DNA from: Anaerovirgula multivorans
Lineage (GTDB): Bacteria; Bacillota; Clostridia; Peptostreptococcales; Natronincolaceae
Assembly (NCBI RefSeq): GCF_900188145.1
Contig: NZ_FZOJ01000025.1
Location: 1 to 64,000, forward strand
Length of the DNA stretch: 64,000 nucleotides
Reading direction: 5' to 3'
In this document: positions 25,679-35,190 of the stretch, piece by piece
Numbering within the stretch: position 1 is the first letter of the stretch
Layout: the number at the start of each line of letters is the position of its first letter
Program-made: the position numbers and the translations under genes
Notes under the pieces: model-generated
The model's database searches: none
What the model was told of the DNA's origin: nothing
What the model saw: the letters and a program-made list of their open reading frames with translations, nothing else

Positions 25679-26464
25679 ATGATGCATGAAGTTGAAGTAA
25701 TCAAGGCAAACAGAAAAATATCTGACCGTACATCAGGAAAGATAACAGATATTTTGCGTGTTGCTCCTTATGCAAGAGTTAGTACGGATTCAGAGGAACA
25801 GTTAAACAGCTATAAATCACAGGTTGCATATTATACGGATTTAGTGGAAAAACGCAAGGATTGGGAATTGGCAGACATTTATGCAGATGAAGCTATAACG
25901 GGCACACAGGTAACGAAGCGCGAAAATTTCCAACGGATGATTAACGATTGTATAGACGGAAAAATTGATATGATCATTACAAAGTCCATATCAAGGTTTG
26001 CAAGAAATACGTTGGACACTTTGAAATATGTTCGTATGTTAAAGGAAAGAAATATCGCTGTGTTGTTTGAAGATGAGAATATTAATACAATGACAATGGA
26101 CGGAGAATTGCTGCTTGTAATATTAAGCTCAGTAGCACAGCAGGAAGTTGAGAACATTTCCGCCAATGTAAAAAAAGGCTTGAAAATGAAAATGAAGCGC
26201 GGTGAACTGGTCGGCTTCCAAAGCTGTTTGGGATACGATTATGATCCCACAGACAAGAGTATCTCTATTAATGAGGCAGAAGCCATTGTTGTGCAATACA
26301 TATATGATAGGTACATTGATGGTGCAGGTGCTTATGTAATCGCAAAAGAATTGACCAAACTTGGCTATAAAACCAAGTATGGAAATACAGAATGGCATGA
26401 TACGGCAGTCTTGGGCATTATTAAAAATGAAAAATACAAAGGTGACTTCACGATGCAAGAGTAA
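25679..26464 (+). pseudogene. Large serine recombinase, truncated
   Basis: 261 residues remain of a protein that normally exceeds 500. The catalytic domain is complete: APYARVSTDSEEQ with the nucleophilic Ser35, and SRFARNTLDTLKYVRMLKER. The recombinase domain follows (LGYDYDPTDKSISINEAEAIVVQYIYDRYI) up to IIKNEKYKGDFTMQE, where it stops; the zinc ribbon and coiled coil are missing. A native protein would read on after FTMQK. The next bases encode an unrelated protein tail, so the 3' part was lost by deletion. Integration activity is unlikely. Confidence 0.85.
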
Positions 26465-26829
26465 CAAAGGTTATTGTAAATAATAGCACCGATATAATTA
26501 TTGATGGATTACTATTTGAATTTGAAAATGGATTTTTTAAAGTAGATGAGAAAGAGGTTTATCAAACAGGGAAATCTTATCTTGAGATATCGGGAATTGA
26601 TTATGATTTTAGTCATGTATACTACTGTGAAGGTAATAATAGAGAAGAAGTTGATTTTAATAGATTTGCAAAAGATGTTGAAGGAAATTCATTTGAAATT
26701 ATAGATGAGACATATGGATATAACCAGACGAAGTTTAGTGGCAGTTTAGTTCTTGGTGATAAATGGATTGATGTGGAAATCGAAATTTATCACTTTAATA
26801 AGTCTTTATATAGGTGGAAAAATAGTTGA
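26461..26829 (+). pseudogene. Unassigned protein tail without a start
   Basis: From 26461 a frame of 122 codons without a plausible start runs to TGA at 26827-26829. It reads like a real acidic, beta-rich protein (LLFEFENGFFKVDEKEVYQ, SHVYYCEGNNREEVDFNRFA). I do not recognise the family. It is joined directly to the truncated recombinase upstream and to an ABC ATPase fragment downstream. Confidence 0.45.
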
Positions 26830-27059
26830 TATAAAAAAACTGACCCAAAAGGCTTTGCAAGAAGTGACAAAAAACCGAACAGTTATTATGATAGCACACC
26901 GCTTAAAGACTGTAAAAAATGCAGACCAAATTATTGTCATGGACTCAGGGCGTGTTATGGGCACGCAGAACGCATGAAGCATTATTGAAAGAATGTGCAA
27001 TATACAAGAAATTATGGAATCTTCAAAAGGTTTCTGAAAATGCCAACTATGTGAATTGA
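26830..27059 (+). pseudogene. ABC exporter ATPase, C-terminal fragment
   Basis: QKALQEVTKNRTVIMIAHRL and KNADQIIVMDSGRVMGTQ are the H-loop region and tail of an exporter-type ABC ATPase. A frameshift after RVMGT moves the end into another frame, where HEALLKECAIYKKLWNLQK continues to the stop at 27057. Walker A, signature and Walker B are gone. It is a decayed relic. Confidence 0.8.
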
Positions 27060-27199
27060 GAGAGAAACGATTTGGAATAGAGGATTAAACTGTATGATAT
27101 TTCCATTGACATAAAAAAGACTGCTCCTAAAGCCGCCATTGCTATGTGCTGGAAAGGGCGGTCGTATCACACCTCCAAAATTTCATAGAAGAATAGAAC

Positions 27200-27233
27200 A
27201 CGGCGGCTTTGAATGTTATTTCAAAACCGCCGT
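27200..27233 (-). terminator. Hairpin downstream of the - strand ABC operon
   Basis: ACGGCGG (27200-27206) pairs with CCGCCGT (27227-27233), with TTTGAA/TTTCAAA extending the stem. It lies after the stop of the permease gene on the - strand, so it is the likely terminator of that operon. The rest of 27060-27328 shows no gene. Confidence 0.55.
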
Positions 27234-27328
27234 TAGGCATTGTTGCTCTTTAAAAGGCATAGCTATACCACCGCCAAAACAACGGTTTTTTTTATTACCG
27301 TGTCCGGCTTTCTAAATACAATTTGCTG

Positions 27329-29647
27329 CTATTCTGCATTCACAACATTCACAATACTCATTTTTTCAATTTTCTTAGTTGGCGAAATCACTGCGATAAA
27401 GGTTGTTAGGATTGCAGCCAAAATTACAACAATCAGAACCACAAGCGGTGGCTGCCAAGGCTCTCCCCAATTCGATGTAATCAACATTCCAAAAAAGAAG
27501 CGGTGTAGAAGCAGCCCTAAAATGCCACCCGTAAGGCTGCCGGATATGGCGTAAGCAGCGGCCTCGGCTGTTACCATTTTTTTAAGCTGTTTACCTGACA
27601 TGCCTACCGCACGCATCATTCCATAATTGCTTATTCTGCTTGAAACACTTGCATTTACAGTGTTGATAATATTAATCAGAGCAACAAATGCAATGACCAT
27701 CAAAAATCCGTAGACAAATACCGCCATTGCGAAATAACCTGTGCGTACCTCGTTGTTTTGCTGCTGTAAATCCAGAAGTTTCATTTCCGGCGTAATCAGG
27801 TTTCTAACTTGCTCGGAAATGTCCTGCTTAACCTGTATATCAATAACCTTGTAGCTATCTACTCCGGTTAAAGCCGTGAAAGTGTTTTCAGAGCAAATGA
27901 TAATCCATTCCCCATTAGGCGAATCAATCGGTACATCAGAAAGAATACCCGCAACCTGTACTTCATGCGGTTTTTCGCCGATGTTCAGTGTAATCATATC
28001 TCCAATCTGCCAGTTAAATTCCTGTGAATATCCGTAATCAACCAATACGCCGCTGCCATTTTGCACGTTGTCAATGCTGCCGGAAATAAGTGAATCTTTC
28101 GTCCATGCAAATTGAGGTTCATCATAGGAAACCAGTGTAGCCATATTGGTATCCCGCTTGTCGCTTGCAGGAATGTCCGTGTAAAACATACGGCCATATA
28201 TATTCTCTATATGTGGAAGTGCCTTTATTTCTTGTTTGAGCGAACGGTCGATCACAACGGTATCCTGTGTTCCCTCAATGGATAAATCCGGCGCATAAGG
28301 CTTCAAGGGATTTAACGCATGGTTCATAAAGGTAATTAAGATTGTAAAACACAAGAACAGGACTATGCTGATTGCAAAAGAACCCGCAATCAATACCATG
28401 CTCTTTTTATTGGAGAAAGCGTGGCGAACAACCATTGCCGTATCCACATGGAACAGCTTTGTATTGGACGCTTTATTCACCGCCTGATTATTCGTTTGAT
28501 TGATATTTCCCGTTATGGCGGCCTGTGGGGATACCTTTGCGGCGCGCTTCGCGGGGGAATTAGAAGCTATCATTACTACCAAGACCCCTAATATCGTTCC
28601 GGCTGCAATCCCAAGCCAGCTTATTTGAAATGTCGGCATTGCAGGAAGATACTGGGAGTTGAGTTTGTTTAAGACGAGCATTGCCGCCCATAATACCACG
28701 CACCCGGACAACAGTCCAACGGGGATTGCTTTCGCGCAATATCGCAAGCCCTCCAACCGGATATACCGCTTCACTTGCTTTTTCGTAGCACCAAGACAAC
28801 GCAAAAGTCCAAAAAATTGTGTTCTCTCCAATATACTCATGTTGAAGCTGCTTGCAATCATAAAAGTACCGGCCATAGCGACAAGAATAAACAGTATTCC
28901 GGCCGTAAGATATATTTCCTGCATGGTCGTATCGTTTGATTGCCCCATCAACCCAAGAAGCATGACGTTTGTGGAAACCTGTTCGTCACCCAGGCTATAT
29001 TTTGACTTAATATCTGCAATCGCTCCATTGATATTCACGCTATCGCCGAATTGAACATAATAATATTCTTTGTATAAATCGGCGGGGAGCGCGCGCATAC
29101 CCTCTGTTGATAACTGCAAGCCGTGAGCGTCCGACCCTTTCAGGGTGGAATAGTCCCCAAAAGTCCCGGTAATCGTATACTTCCGCACTTGCCCGTCAGA
29201 AAAGGCAACCTCTATCGTATCTCCAATGGAAAGACCGAATTGTTCAAGCCCCTGCCTGTCAAGCAAGGCCTCCTGCGCTGTAACGGGATAATTGCCCTCG
29301 GTGAGGACCATGTTCATTTGCTCGGCAAATTCTTTGCTGCTGCTCTGCACAACCAATTCTTTCCCCTGATAGGTTGTTTCATCGGCCATGCCCAGCCAGC
29401 TTGATACGTTCACATCATCACGGCTACTTATTTCTCCCGCTGTGCTGTCTGATATACCCGTAAATATAGCGTGCCAGTTGCCATATCGGCGGATAGTTTC
29501 CTCTTTTTGGGATTTCAGGCTCATATCAGCCATGCCGAAAATCGCGGTTATTAGCATGACAGACAAGCAGATACAAACCACAGTTAGCCTATTTTTCTTT
29601 TTGTGTGCTTTCGCATATTCTGAAACAAGACCAAGATAACTATTCAT
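27329..29647 (-). CDS. FtsX-like ABC transporter permease
   Basis: 772 residues with one N-terminal membrane segment, a large extracellular domain, three segments around 245-365, an internal membrane segment near 410-435, a second extracellular domain and three C-terminal segments. The pattern fits bacitracin/peptide-resistance type or MacB-like permeases of Firmicutes. It overlaps the ATPase gene by 4 bp and is last in an operon with a two-component system. Base composition is more GC-rich than the restriction island, suggesting a different source. Such transporters often serve as sensor plus export system for antimicrobial peptides; that role is inferred. Confidence 0.88.
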   Translation of the reverse strand: MNSYLGLVSEYAKAHKKKNRLTVVCICLSVMLITAIFGMADMSLKSQKEETIRRYGNWHAIFTGISDSTAGEISSRDDVNVSSWLGMADETTYQGKELVVQSSSKEFAEQMNMVLTEGNYPVTAQEALLDRQGLEQFGLSIGDTIEVAFSDGQVRKYTITGTFGDYSTLKGSDAHGLQLSTEGMRALPADLYKEYYYVQFGDSVNINGAIADIKSKYSLGDEQVSTNVMLLGLMGQSNDTTMQEIYLTAGILFILVAMAGTFMIASSFNMSILERTQFFGLLRCLGATKKQVKRYIRLEGLRYCAKAIPVGLLSGCVVLWAAMLVLNKLNSQYLPAMPTFQISWLGIAAGTILGVLVVMIASNSPAKRAAKVSPQAAITGNINQTNNQAVNKASNTKLFHVDTAMVVRHAFSNKKSMVLIAGSFAISIVLFLCFTILITFMNHALNPLKPYAPDLSIEGTQDTVVIDRSLKQEIKALPHIENIYGRMFYTDIPASDKRDTNMATLVSYDEPQFAWTKDSLISGSIDNVQNGSGVLVDYGYSQEFNWQIGDMITLNIGEKPHEVQVAGILSDVPIDSPNGEWIIICSENTFTALTGVDSYKVIDIQVKQDISEQVRNLITPEMKLLDLQQQNNEVRTGYFAMAVFVYGFLMVIAFVALINIINTVNASVSSRISNYGMMRAVGMSGKQLKKMVTAEAAAYAISGSLTGGILGLLLHRFFFGMLITSNWGEPWQPPLVVLIVVILAAILTTFIAVISPTKKIEKMSIVNVVNAE

Positions 29648-30327
29648 TCAGCATATCCCCCCAAATCGGTTAATACGCCGTCTGATACTTGCAGTACCCG
29701 GTCAGCTGTGGAAGCAATACTACGATTATGTGTAATCATGATGATTGTCTGTTGGTAGCGTTTGGACGCTGTTTTCAGAAGCGAAATTACCTCGTTACTG
29801 TTTTGGCTGTCCAAGTTGCCGGTGGGCTCGTCCGCAAGTATCAACATGGGTCGGGTAATCAGAGCGCGGCCAATCGCCACACGCTGTTGCTGCCCGCCAG
29901 ATAACTGTCGGGGTAGGTGTCCGCGTCTGTCCTGCAGGGAAAGAACTGTAAGTATTTCCTCTACATATGCCTTATCCGGCTTTTTATAATCGAGCAATAC
30001 GGGAAAAGTAATATTCTGTTCAACATTGAGTTCAGGAATAAGGTTATAAGCCTGAAAAATAAAGCCTATATTACGGCGGCGAAAAATAGTCAGTTTTTCG
30101 TCGTTCATGCGGAATATATCCTTGCCGTCTATCAGAACATTCCCGGACGTAGGCGTATCCAACGCGCCTATCATATTCAAAAGTGTACTTTTCCCGGAAC
30201 CCGACTCACCAACAATGGCGACAAACTCACCTTTGGGAACGGAAAAACTGACATTCTTTAATGCGTTGACTGCGGCTTCCCCTGTACCATAAGTTTTGTT
30301 AATAGCATTTACTTCTAATAAATTCAT
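29644..30327 (-). CDS. ABC transporter ATP-binding protein
   Basis: 227 residues. Walker [11 protein letters not shown]-loop in [18 protein letters not shown], signature [15 protein letters not shown], Walker [13 protein letters not shown] and the switch HN in MITHNRS are complete. It belongs to the MacB/BceA type that works with the FtsX permease encoded next. It overlaps neighbours on both sides by 4 bp, showing tight coupling in the - strand operon. Confidence 0.92.
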   Translation of the reverse strand: MNLLEVNAINKTYGTGEAAVNALKNVSFSVPKGEFVAIVGESGSGKSTLLNMIGALDTPTSGNVLIDGKDIFRMNDEKLTIFRRRNIGFIFQAYNLIPELNVEQNITFPVLLDYKKPDKAYVEEILTVLSLQDRRGHLPRQLSGGQQQRVAIGRALITRPMLILADEPTGNLDSQNSNEVISLLKTASKRYQQTIIMITHNRSIASTADRVLQVSDGVLTDLGGYAE

Positions 30328-30941
30328 TGTATATCCTCCTCATTTAAGCGGTTGCCTACATTCTTTCGGTAGACGAGATATGCTACCAATTCATATAAGC
30401 AGGCGAGCAGCAAAGCGGCACCGGAAACCTTTGTAAGTCCGGGAATACCGCCAATGCCAAATCCAAATGTAAAGACGAGAACAGCCGCACCACCCAAAAA
30501 GGTAATTCCAGAAAGAGCAACCAGAAGCCCCCTTTGCATGAATGTATTTGCGCACAGGGCGATTACAAAATAAAGGATACCCTCCAACAGCAGTAATCCA
30601 CCAAGATAGACAGGGGTTACTTGAATCAGCAAATGTCTAAAGATAATGGAATGGATTACTACCACAATGAGCAAAACAGCAATCACAAGGCTAAAATAAC
30701 GGAGAAGCGAACCCGCTTTCTTTTCGTGAATGTGATTCGCGGCACTCTCCCGGACGAAATCCACAATACGCCAAATACCGTCCACAAGCATATATCCGAC
30801 AATCGCATAGAACATTCCGTCAAGCAAAAAGTCCGGCAGAGCGAACAGGATAATCCCCATGCTTCCCCAAAACGCTGCCCGAAGCATTGCGAACTTTGCA
30901 AATTTGTCAAATAATAATGATTTTTTCAAAATGAATCCCAC
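30324..30941 (-). CDS. DUF308/HdeD-like membrane protein
   Basis: 205 residues with six hydrophobic segments arranged as three similar pairs (for example GIILFALPDFLLDGMFYAIVGYML and GGLLLLEGILYFVIALCAN), the DUF308/HdeD layout. The function is not established; HdeD is linked to acid resistance in enterobacteria, which should not be carried over here. Between the sensor kinase gene and the ABC genes it may help with membrane stress sensing. Confidence 0.7.
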   Translation of the reverse strand: MGFILKKSLLFDKFAKFAMLRAAFWGSMGIILFALPDFLLDGMFYAIVGYMLVDGIWRIVDFVRESAANHIHEKKAGSLLRYFSLVIAVLLIVVVIHSIIFRHLLIQVTPVYLGGLLLLEGILYFVIALCANTFMQRGLLVALSGITFLGGAAVLVFTFGFGIGGIPGLTKVSGAALLLACLYELVAYLVYRKNVGNRLNEEDIQ

Positions 30942-30995
30942 CTTTCTATATAAGGTAGGGTAATACTCTTATCTTACTCTCACATGAATTTCTGC

Positions 30996-32033
30996 TTACA
31001 TTTTAGTAAGGTTAAGAAAACTTAAAACAAATATGCTCCCTTTACCCAAAGCACTGTCCACTGTGATATTACCGTCATGTGCTTCTACGATTGCCTTTGC
31101 CAGCGGCAGTCCAAGGCCGATACCTTGCGTATCTTTTGATAAGCGGCTGCGGTAAAATCGCTTAAAAATATGGTGTATATCTTCCGGGTGTATGCCGCTG
31201 CCATTGTCCTTTATGGTTATCTGTGTGACAGCCGGGAGCTTTTTCCACTCAACTGTAATCTGGCTTCCTGTATTCGTATGGTCGAGTGCATTTTTTACAA
31301 TGTTACTAATGGCTTCTGTTATCCAATCTCTGTCACAAAAAAGCTGGGTATCATTTGGCCCTGACAAGGTGATGGTTTTCTTTTCCTCATTGGCACGAAA
31401 TTCAAAAAGCTGATAAATATCATTTATTATATTCGCTATGTTTTCAGGTGCCTTTTTTATAATAATAGCCCCTGCGTCTAACTTTGTAATTTTCAAGAGG
31501 TTTTGAACGAGCATTTCAATCCGTTCAATCTCTTTCTCTGACTTAACTGCAAATTCTTTTATAGCGGCAATATCTTCTGGTTTGTCCTGTAAAAGTCCGT
31601 TATAGATAGTGAGGGCAGCAAGGGGTGTTTTTAGTTGATGAGAAATATCGGAAATAGTACCTTTCAAAAACTCTTTTACTTTCTGCTCTTTTAGCGCATG
31701 GGCATTAAGTGCCGTAGCCAGTGTGTTTACTGCATGGAAAAGCTTGTACAAGCTGCCTTCCTTGTCGCAATCAATTCGGATATCTGTATTTCCTGAAAGG
31801 TATAAATTGATTTGAGATACCGCTTCTTCCATAATCTGATTTTGCTTACGAAAATAGAGAAAGCAAACTCCTAAAATGCACAATGCAGCGAACAAAGACA
31901 GCAATAGTATGACTAGGTTCAATGTGCCGTAAAACAGCCATACAAATAACTGAAATAAAAGGATAAAACCGCCCAATATACACGATATTGCAGCAAAGAA
32001 ATTTTTAATATCCTTATTGGTAAAAATCTTCAC
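30996..32033 (-). CDS. Sensor histidine kinase
   Basis: 345 residues. Two N-terminal membrane segments with almost no extracellular loop (about 14-35 and 38-60), then a HAMP-like linker. The phosphoacceptor is His132 in SDISHQLKTPLAA. ATP-binding boxes are NIVKNALDHT (N), DNGSGI and GIGLGLPLAKAI (G). The short sensor suggests an intramembrane-sensing kinase that takes its signal from the ABC transporter. It ends 54 bp before the DUF308 gene and begins 9 bp after the regulator. Confidence 0.9.
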   Translation of the reverse strand: MKIFTNKDIKNFFAAISCILGGFILLFQLFVWLFYGTLNLVILLLSLFAALCILGVCFLYFRKQNQIMEEAVSQINLYLSGNTDIRIDCDKEGSLYKLFHAVNTLATALNAHALKEQKVKEFLKGTISDISHQLKTPLAALTIYNGLLQDKPEDIAAIKEFAVKSEKEIERIEMLVQNLLKITKLDAGAIIIKKAPENIANIINDIYQLFEFRANEEKKTITLSGPNDTQLFCDRDWITEAISNIVKNALDHTNTGSQITVEWKKLPAVTQITIKDNGSGIHPEDIHHIFKRFYRSRLSKDTQGIGLGLPLAKAIVEAHDGNITVDSALGKGSIFVLSFLNLTKM

Positions 32034-32042
32034 CTGCCCACC

Positions 32043-32729
32043 TCAATTCAATATATTCCATTTATACCCCATGCCTCTGACAGTCAGTAGCATTTGCGGG
32101 TCACCCGGATTGTTTTCAATCTTCATTCTTAGCCTGCGAATATATACTGCCAATGTATTATCGTCAACATAGCTGCCCTCACCGTCCCATAGCTTATCCA
32201 GAATTTTTTCTTTGGATAGTATGATGTTGGGATTTTGCATGAGCAGACAAAGTAATCGGTACTCGGCTGTTGTCAAATCCAAAAGCTGCCCATCTTTATA
32301 GACTTGTCCTTGCAGCAATAAAACTTTTATCCCATTGGATATTATTTCCGTATCCGCCGTTCCAAAGTTCTTTGCTCTCCGAAGCAAAGCGTTAATTCTC
32401 GATATGAGAACCCCTAATTTAAACGGCTTAGTAATATAATCGTCGCCGCCAATATCAAGCCCTGTAACGATATTCATTTCTTCATCTGACGCAGTTAAAA
32501 AGATAATCGGCACTTTGGATACCTGACGTACTTTTTGACATACCTCAAAACCGGAACCGTCCGGCAAGGACACGTCCAGTATCAATAAATCGTATTTACC
32601 GTCTGTCCAAATGGTATTGGCTTCTCTTACAGTTCGGGCAATATCTAATTCAAAACCCTGCCTTTTTAGTAAACAGGAAAGCCCATCAATCAGGCTTAAA
32701 TCATCTTCAAGAAGTAACAGCCTATTCAT
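32043..32729 (-). CDS. OmpR-family response regulator
   Basis: 228 residues from the ATG at 32729, which has AAAGGAGG upstream; the longer frame has no site. Receiver domain with Asp52 in LLILDVSLPDG, Thr in FLTASD and Lys in YITKPF. The C-terminal winged helix ends YVDDNTLAVYIRRLRMKIENNPGDPQMLLTVRGMGYKW. It overlaps the stop of a tiny HTH gene by 8 bp. It should regulate the ABC genes downstream. Confidence 0.92.
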   Translation of the reverse strand: MNRLLLLEDDLSLIDGLSCLLKRQGFELDIARTVREANTIWTDGKYDLLILDVSLPDGSGFEVCQKVRQVSKVPIIFLTASDEEMNIVTGLDIGGDDYITKPFKLGVLISRINALLRRAKNFGTADTEIISNGIKVLLLQGQVYKDGQLLDLTTAEYRLLCLLMQNPNIILSKEKILDKLWDGEGSYVDDNTLAVYIRRLRMKIENNPGDPQMLLTVRGMGYKWNILN

Positions 32730-32901
32730 TATTTTCCTCCTTTGTTCGTCCATCTTTAGGTTTTTCTATATTGGCTGGAATAAGCCATAGATTTCCCTTT
32801 TTTATCGCTCCTGGTATTCGTCCTGCCGAGCAGTAGTAATTTACCATACGAGCAGTAATTCCCCATTTTTCCCCGGCCTCTTTCACTGTTAAATATTCCA
32901 T
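32722..32901 (-). CDS. Small MerR/excisionase-like HTH protein
   Basis: 59 residues: it starts MEYLTVKEAGEKWGITARM and contains RIPGAIKKGNLWLIP, then KPKDGR. This is a winged HTH of the excisionase/MerR type. Its stop overlaps the response regulator start, so the two are coupled. A clear homolog (KWRISKRRIQKLCEENRI, WAIPKDAPKPPDGR) stands in the same place before the second response regulator at 34492. It may tune expression of the two-component system. Confidence 0.75.
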   Translation of the reverse strand: MEYLTVKEAGEKWGITARMVNYYCSAGRIPGAIKKGNLWLIPANIEKPKDGRTKEENNE

Positions 32902-32932
32902 GTAAGCACCGCCTTTTTACAGATATGCTTAT

Positions 32933-32961
32933 ATTATATTTCGAGATGTCGAATAATTCAA
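32933..32961 (-). promoter_or_regulatory. Promoter with palindrome for the - strand sensor-transport operon
   Basis: On the - strand, TTGAAT (32961-32956) and TATAAT (32938-32933) are 17 bp apart. The spacer contains TTCGA-CATC-TCGAA, a perfect palindrome that could bind the small HTH protein or another repressor. Confidence 0.65.
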
Positions 32962-32969
32962 GTGTGTCA

Positions 32970-33127
32970 TTTTTAAGAGCATTTACGGCATAGCCATCAG
33001 CAGCCAGCTTGCGAATAAATGCGCTTTGATTTTGGCTGTTCACTTCTGCCATGCGCTCTCGTATGGCAGCTAATTCTTCATGAGTTACCATGATATGAAG
33101 CCGCAAATTCCGTTCTCCTTTTGACAT
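32970..33127 (-). pseudogene. MobC-like mobilisation protein, N-terminal fragment
   Basis: MSKGERNLRLHIMVTHEELAAIRERM followed by NQSAFIRKLAADGYAV matches the ribbon-helix-helix start of MobC relaxosome proteins of conjugative elements. After about residue 52 the frame continues into sequence that belongs to the promoter and HTH gene of the next operon, so the true C-terminus is lost. GGAGGG precedes the start. Confidence 0.6.
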
Positions 33128-33191
33128 AATATTTTACCCTCCAATCAGTAGATTCGTTTATCTCGTTCTACTTATTAGGACAGAAAAAGCA

Positions 33192-33234
33192 AAAAACAAG
33201 TGTATCGCTCATAGTAAACGATACGCTTGTTTTA
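33192..33234. terminator. Hairpin upstream of the MobC fragment
   Basis: AAACAAGTGTATCG pairs with CGATACGCTTGTTT (one G-T) around an 11-base loop, with TTTAGACATTTT after it. It can act as a terminator for transcription arriving from either side. Confidence 0.6.
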
Positions 33235-33309
33235 GACATTTTACTTGGCAGCAGCCCATAAACAATATAGTTTTCTTATACTGTCTTATGCAGGACTGCC
33301 ATTGTAGGC

Positions 33310-33613
33310 TCTGTTTTTCAAAATCCCCAAAGTCAGTTTTTTAATGATTTAATAGAGAAGCGAAGACTTGATAATTATTTCAAAATAAAGCGTGAAGCAA
33401 AATACGATGGACTGAGTTCAATTGTAAGGCAACTATTTTATCTGACAGCGGAGAACAAAAAGAGATTCACCGTTTTTTATAATTAAAGAATTGTTGGTGG
33501 GATGCCTTGACGGAATAGTCGGCAAAATTATAAAACCGGATGCTTACGCTGTATCCGATGAGGATGTGGAAGAATTTGACCTGAAATTTTATCCTAACGT
33601 TAAAGTATATTAA
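33310..33613 (+). pseudogene. Decayed element genes (two fragments)
   Basis: Two start-less frames are visible. One ends at about 33485 (QSQFFNDLIEKRRLDNYFKI, then YLTAENKKRFTVFYN) and the next at about 33613 (LVGCLDGIVGKIIKPDAYAV, EEFDLKFYPNVKVY). Both read like real protein tails. I do not recognise them; the second resembles small proteins of conjugative elements. Confidence 0.35.
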
Positions 33614-33782
33614 AATAATATAATCAACTGAATATGCTGATAAAAAGTTGTTTGCTTTAAAATGGAGTAGGCAACTTTTTTATATAAAAATTAATAATGC
33701 ATATGCCACCACAAGGAGTTAGCTTATATAGCCAGCTCTTTTTGTACCCTTCAATTTGAAAGTAGGATTAAAACTTGATGCA

Positions 33783-33870
33783 ATGATAATCGCCATCACC
33801 AACCCAAAAGGAGGTGTTGGTAACCACCTGTATCAACTTGGGCATGGGACTGGAAGTTGAGGACAAATAA
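33783..33870 (+). pseudogene. ParA/Soj-type ATPase remnant
   Basis: MIIAITNPKGGVG is the start of a ParA ATPase including most of the deviant Walker A (KGGVGKTT). A one-base shift follows, then TTCINLGMGLEVEDK and a stop in another frame. The first 30 codons of a partitioning protein thus survive in two frames. The gene body is absent. Confidence 0.7.
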
Positions 33871-34168
33871 GTTCTGCTTTTTGGAATTTTAGTTGAATAA
33901 GGCTGTGCTATCGGTTCAAGTAAGTCAAACTTTTAATGAAATTTGCATCGTTATGTGGTGTTACTTTCTCATTATTCCTATCTTCAGTTATGGCAAAATG
34001 CTTCATGTATCCGTTTGAAAGCATTAACCTATCTGAATTTCAGGAAGGCATACCGTTCATGTTTCACTAGCTTAAGGCCAGATAGATCTTGTGTTTTTAA
34101 TTACCGTTTTGATGCGTTGGTGCTGGTTGTTTCTACTGACGAGAGAATTATTGCAGCCAAGGGAGTAG
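33871..34168. other. Gap without a supported gene
   Basis: A 94-codon open frame starts at 33943 but has no ribosome site and no protein-like composition. No repeat or RNA element is evident. Confidence 0.4.
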
Positions 34169-34223
34169 TGTATCCTGTTGGATACATGAGGTTCTTGATT
34201 TTATTCGCTTTTGCGCATATAAT
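34169..34223 (+). promoter_or_regulatory. Promoter and palindrome of the second sensor-transport cluster
   Basis: TTGATT (34195-34200) and TATAAT (34218-34223) are 17 bp apart. Upstream of the -35 lies a perfect palindrome TGTATCC-TGTT-GGATACA (34169-34186), placed as an activator or repressor site. It drives the HTH gene at 34254. Confidence 0.7.
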
Positions 34224-34253
34224 ATGATGAAGAAATATTGTGGAGGAATGCAA

Positions 34254-34439
34254 ATGATTGATTATATATCTGTACAGCAGGCGGCAGATAAATGGAGAAT
34301 TTCCAAGCGTAGGATACAGAAGCTCTGTGAAGAAAACAGAATTGACGGAGCGGTTCGCTTCGGTCATGCATGGGCGATACCTAAGGATGCCCCAAAGCCT
34401 CCTGACGGCAGACTGAGAGAAAACAAAGTAAAAAAATAA
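34254..34439 (+). CDS. Small MerR/excisionase-like HTH protein (second copy)
   Basis: 61 residues from the ATG at 34254, with GGAGGAATG upstream. MIDYISVQQAADKWRISKRR and WAIPKDAPKPPDGRLRE give the same winged-HTH fold as the protein at 32722-32901. It precedes a response regulator gene by 52 bp. The same order in two clusters argues that it is a functional part of the sensor module. Confidence 0.75.
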   Translation: MIDYISVQQAADKWRISKRRIQKLCEENRIDGAVRFGHAWAIPKDAPKPPDGRLRENKVKK

Positions 34440-34491
34440 ACTGCTATTTACTTCGTTACGAAAAGATTATTATATTGTAGGAGGGTTAATT

Positions 34492-35187
34492 TTGGATTAT
34501 AAAATTTTAATAATTGACGATGATAAAGAGCTATGTTCTTTGATAAAGCAAAGTGTGGGGACTGAAAGTATTGATTCGGATTATTGTTATTCGGGCATAG
34601 ACGGGTTGTACATGCTTGCCAAAAATGACTACCATCTTATCCTTTTGGACGTGATGATGCCAGGGATAGATGGTTTTCAGACGATGGATAAAATACGTAA
34701 GCAAAGCAGTGTCCCCATTCTTATGCTGACTTCCAAAAATGACAGCATGTCAAAAGTGCATGGGCTTCGTTCTGGTGCTGATGACTATTTAACAAAACCT
34801 TTTGACATGGAAGAACTGATTGCACGGATAATTTCATTGATACGTAGATACACACGCTTTAGTTCAGCGGACAGTGATTCACATCCTCTTACTTACAAGG
34901 GTCTTACAATAGACTTTGACAGCCGAAGTGTTACTACGAAAAACGGAACATTTGAATTACCGCCAAAAGAATTTAATCTACTGCTGTTCTGTGCGAAAAA
35001 TCAAGGAAGAATTTTAACAAAACAACAAATTTACGAGGAAGTTTGGGGCGAGCCTTACGTTTATGACGATAGTAATATTATGGCAATCATCAGCAGAATT
35101 CGAAAAAAAATCGAACCTGATTCCGGCATTCGGTTTTATATCCAAACGGTAAAAGGGATTGGTTATCGTTTCAACAAGGAGGTGTAG
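34492..35187 (+). CDS. OmpR-family response regulator
   Basis: 231 residues starting at a TTG with TAGGAGGG upstream. Asp53 in LILLDVMMPG is the phosphorylation site, with TSKND and YLTKPF completing the receiver. The winged-helix domain ends YDDSNIMAIISRIRKKIEPDSGIRFYIQTVKGIGYRF. It lies 3 bp before the kinase gene and probably controls the ABC genes from 36229, where 11-bp repeats precede the start. Confidence 0.92.
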   Translation: MDYKILIIDDDKELCSLIKQSVGTESIDSDYCYSGIDGLYMLAKNDYHLILLDVMMPGIDGFQTMDKIRKQSSVPILMLTSKNDSMSKVHGLRSGADDYLTKPFDMEELIARIISLIRRYTRFSSADSDSHPLTYKGLTIDFDSRSVTTKNGTFELPPKEFNLLLFCAKNQGRILTKQQIYEEVWGEPYVYDDSNIMAIISRIRKKIEPDSGIRFYIQTVKGIGYRFNKEV

Positions 35188-35190
35188 GCT

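Noticed and set aside
32756-32969. C-terminal part of the MobC-like frame as real protein
   Set aside because: This part overlaps the promoter and the coding sequence of the small HTH gene in another frame and has no similarity to MobC.
33943-34227. 94-codon ORF upstream of the small HTH gene
   Set aside because: No ribosome binding site, unusual residue composition, and it overlaps the operator and promoter of the next gene.
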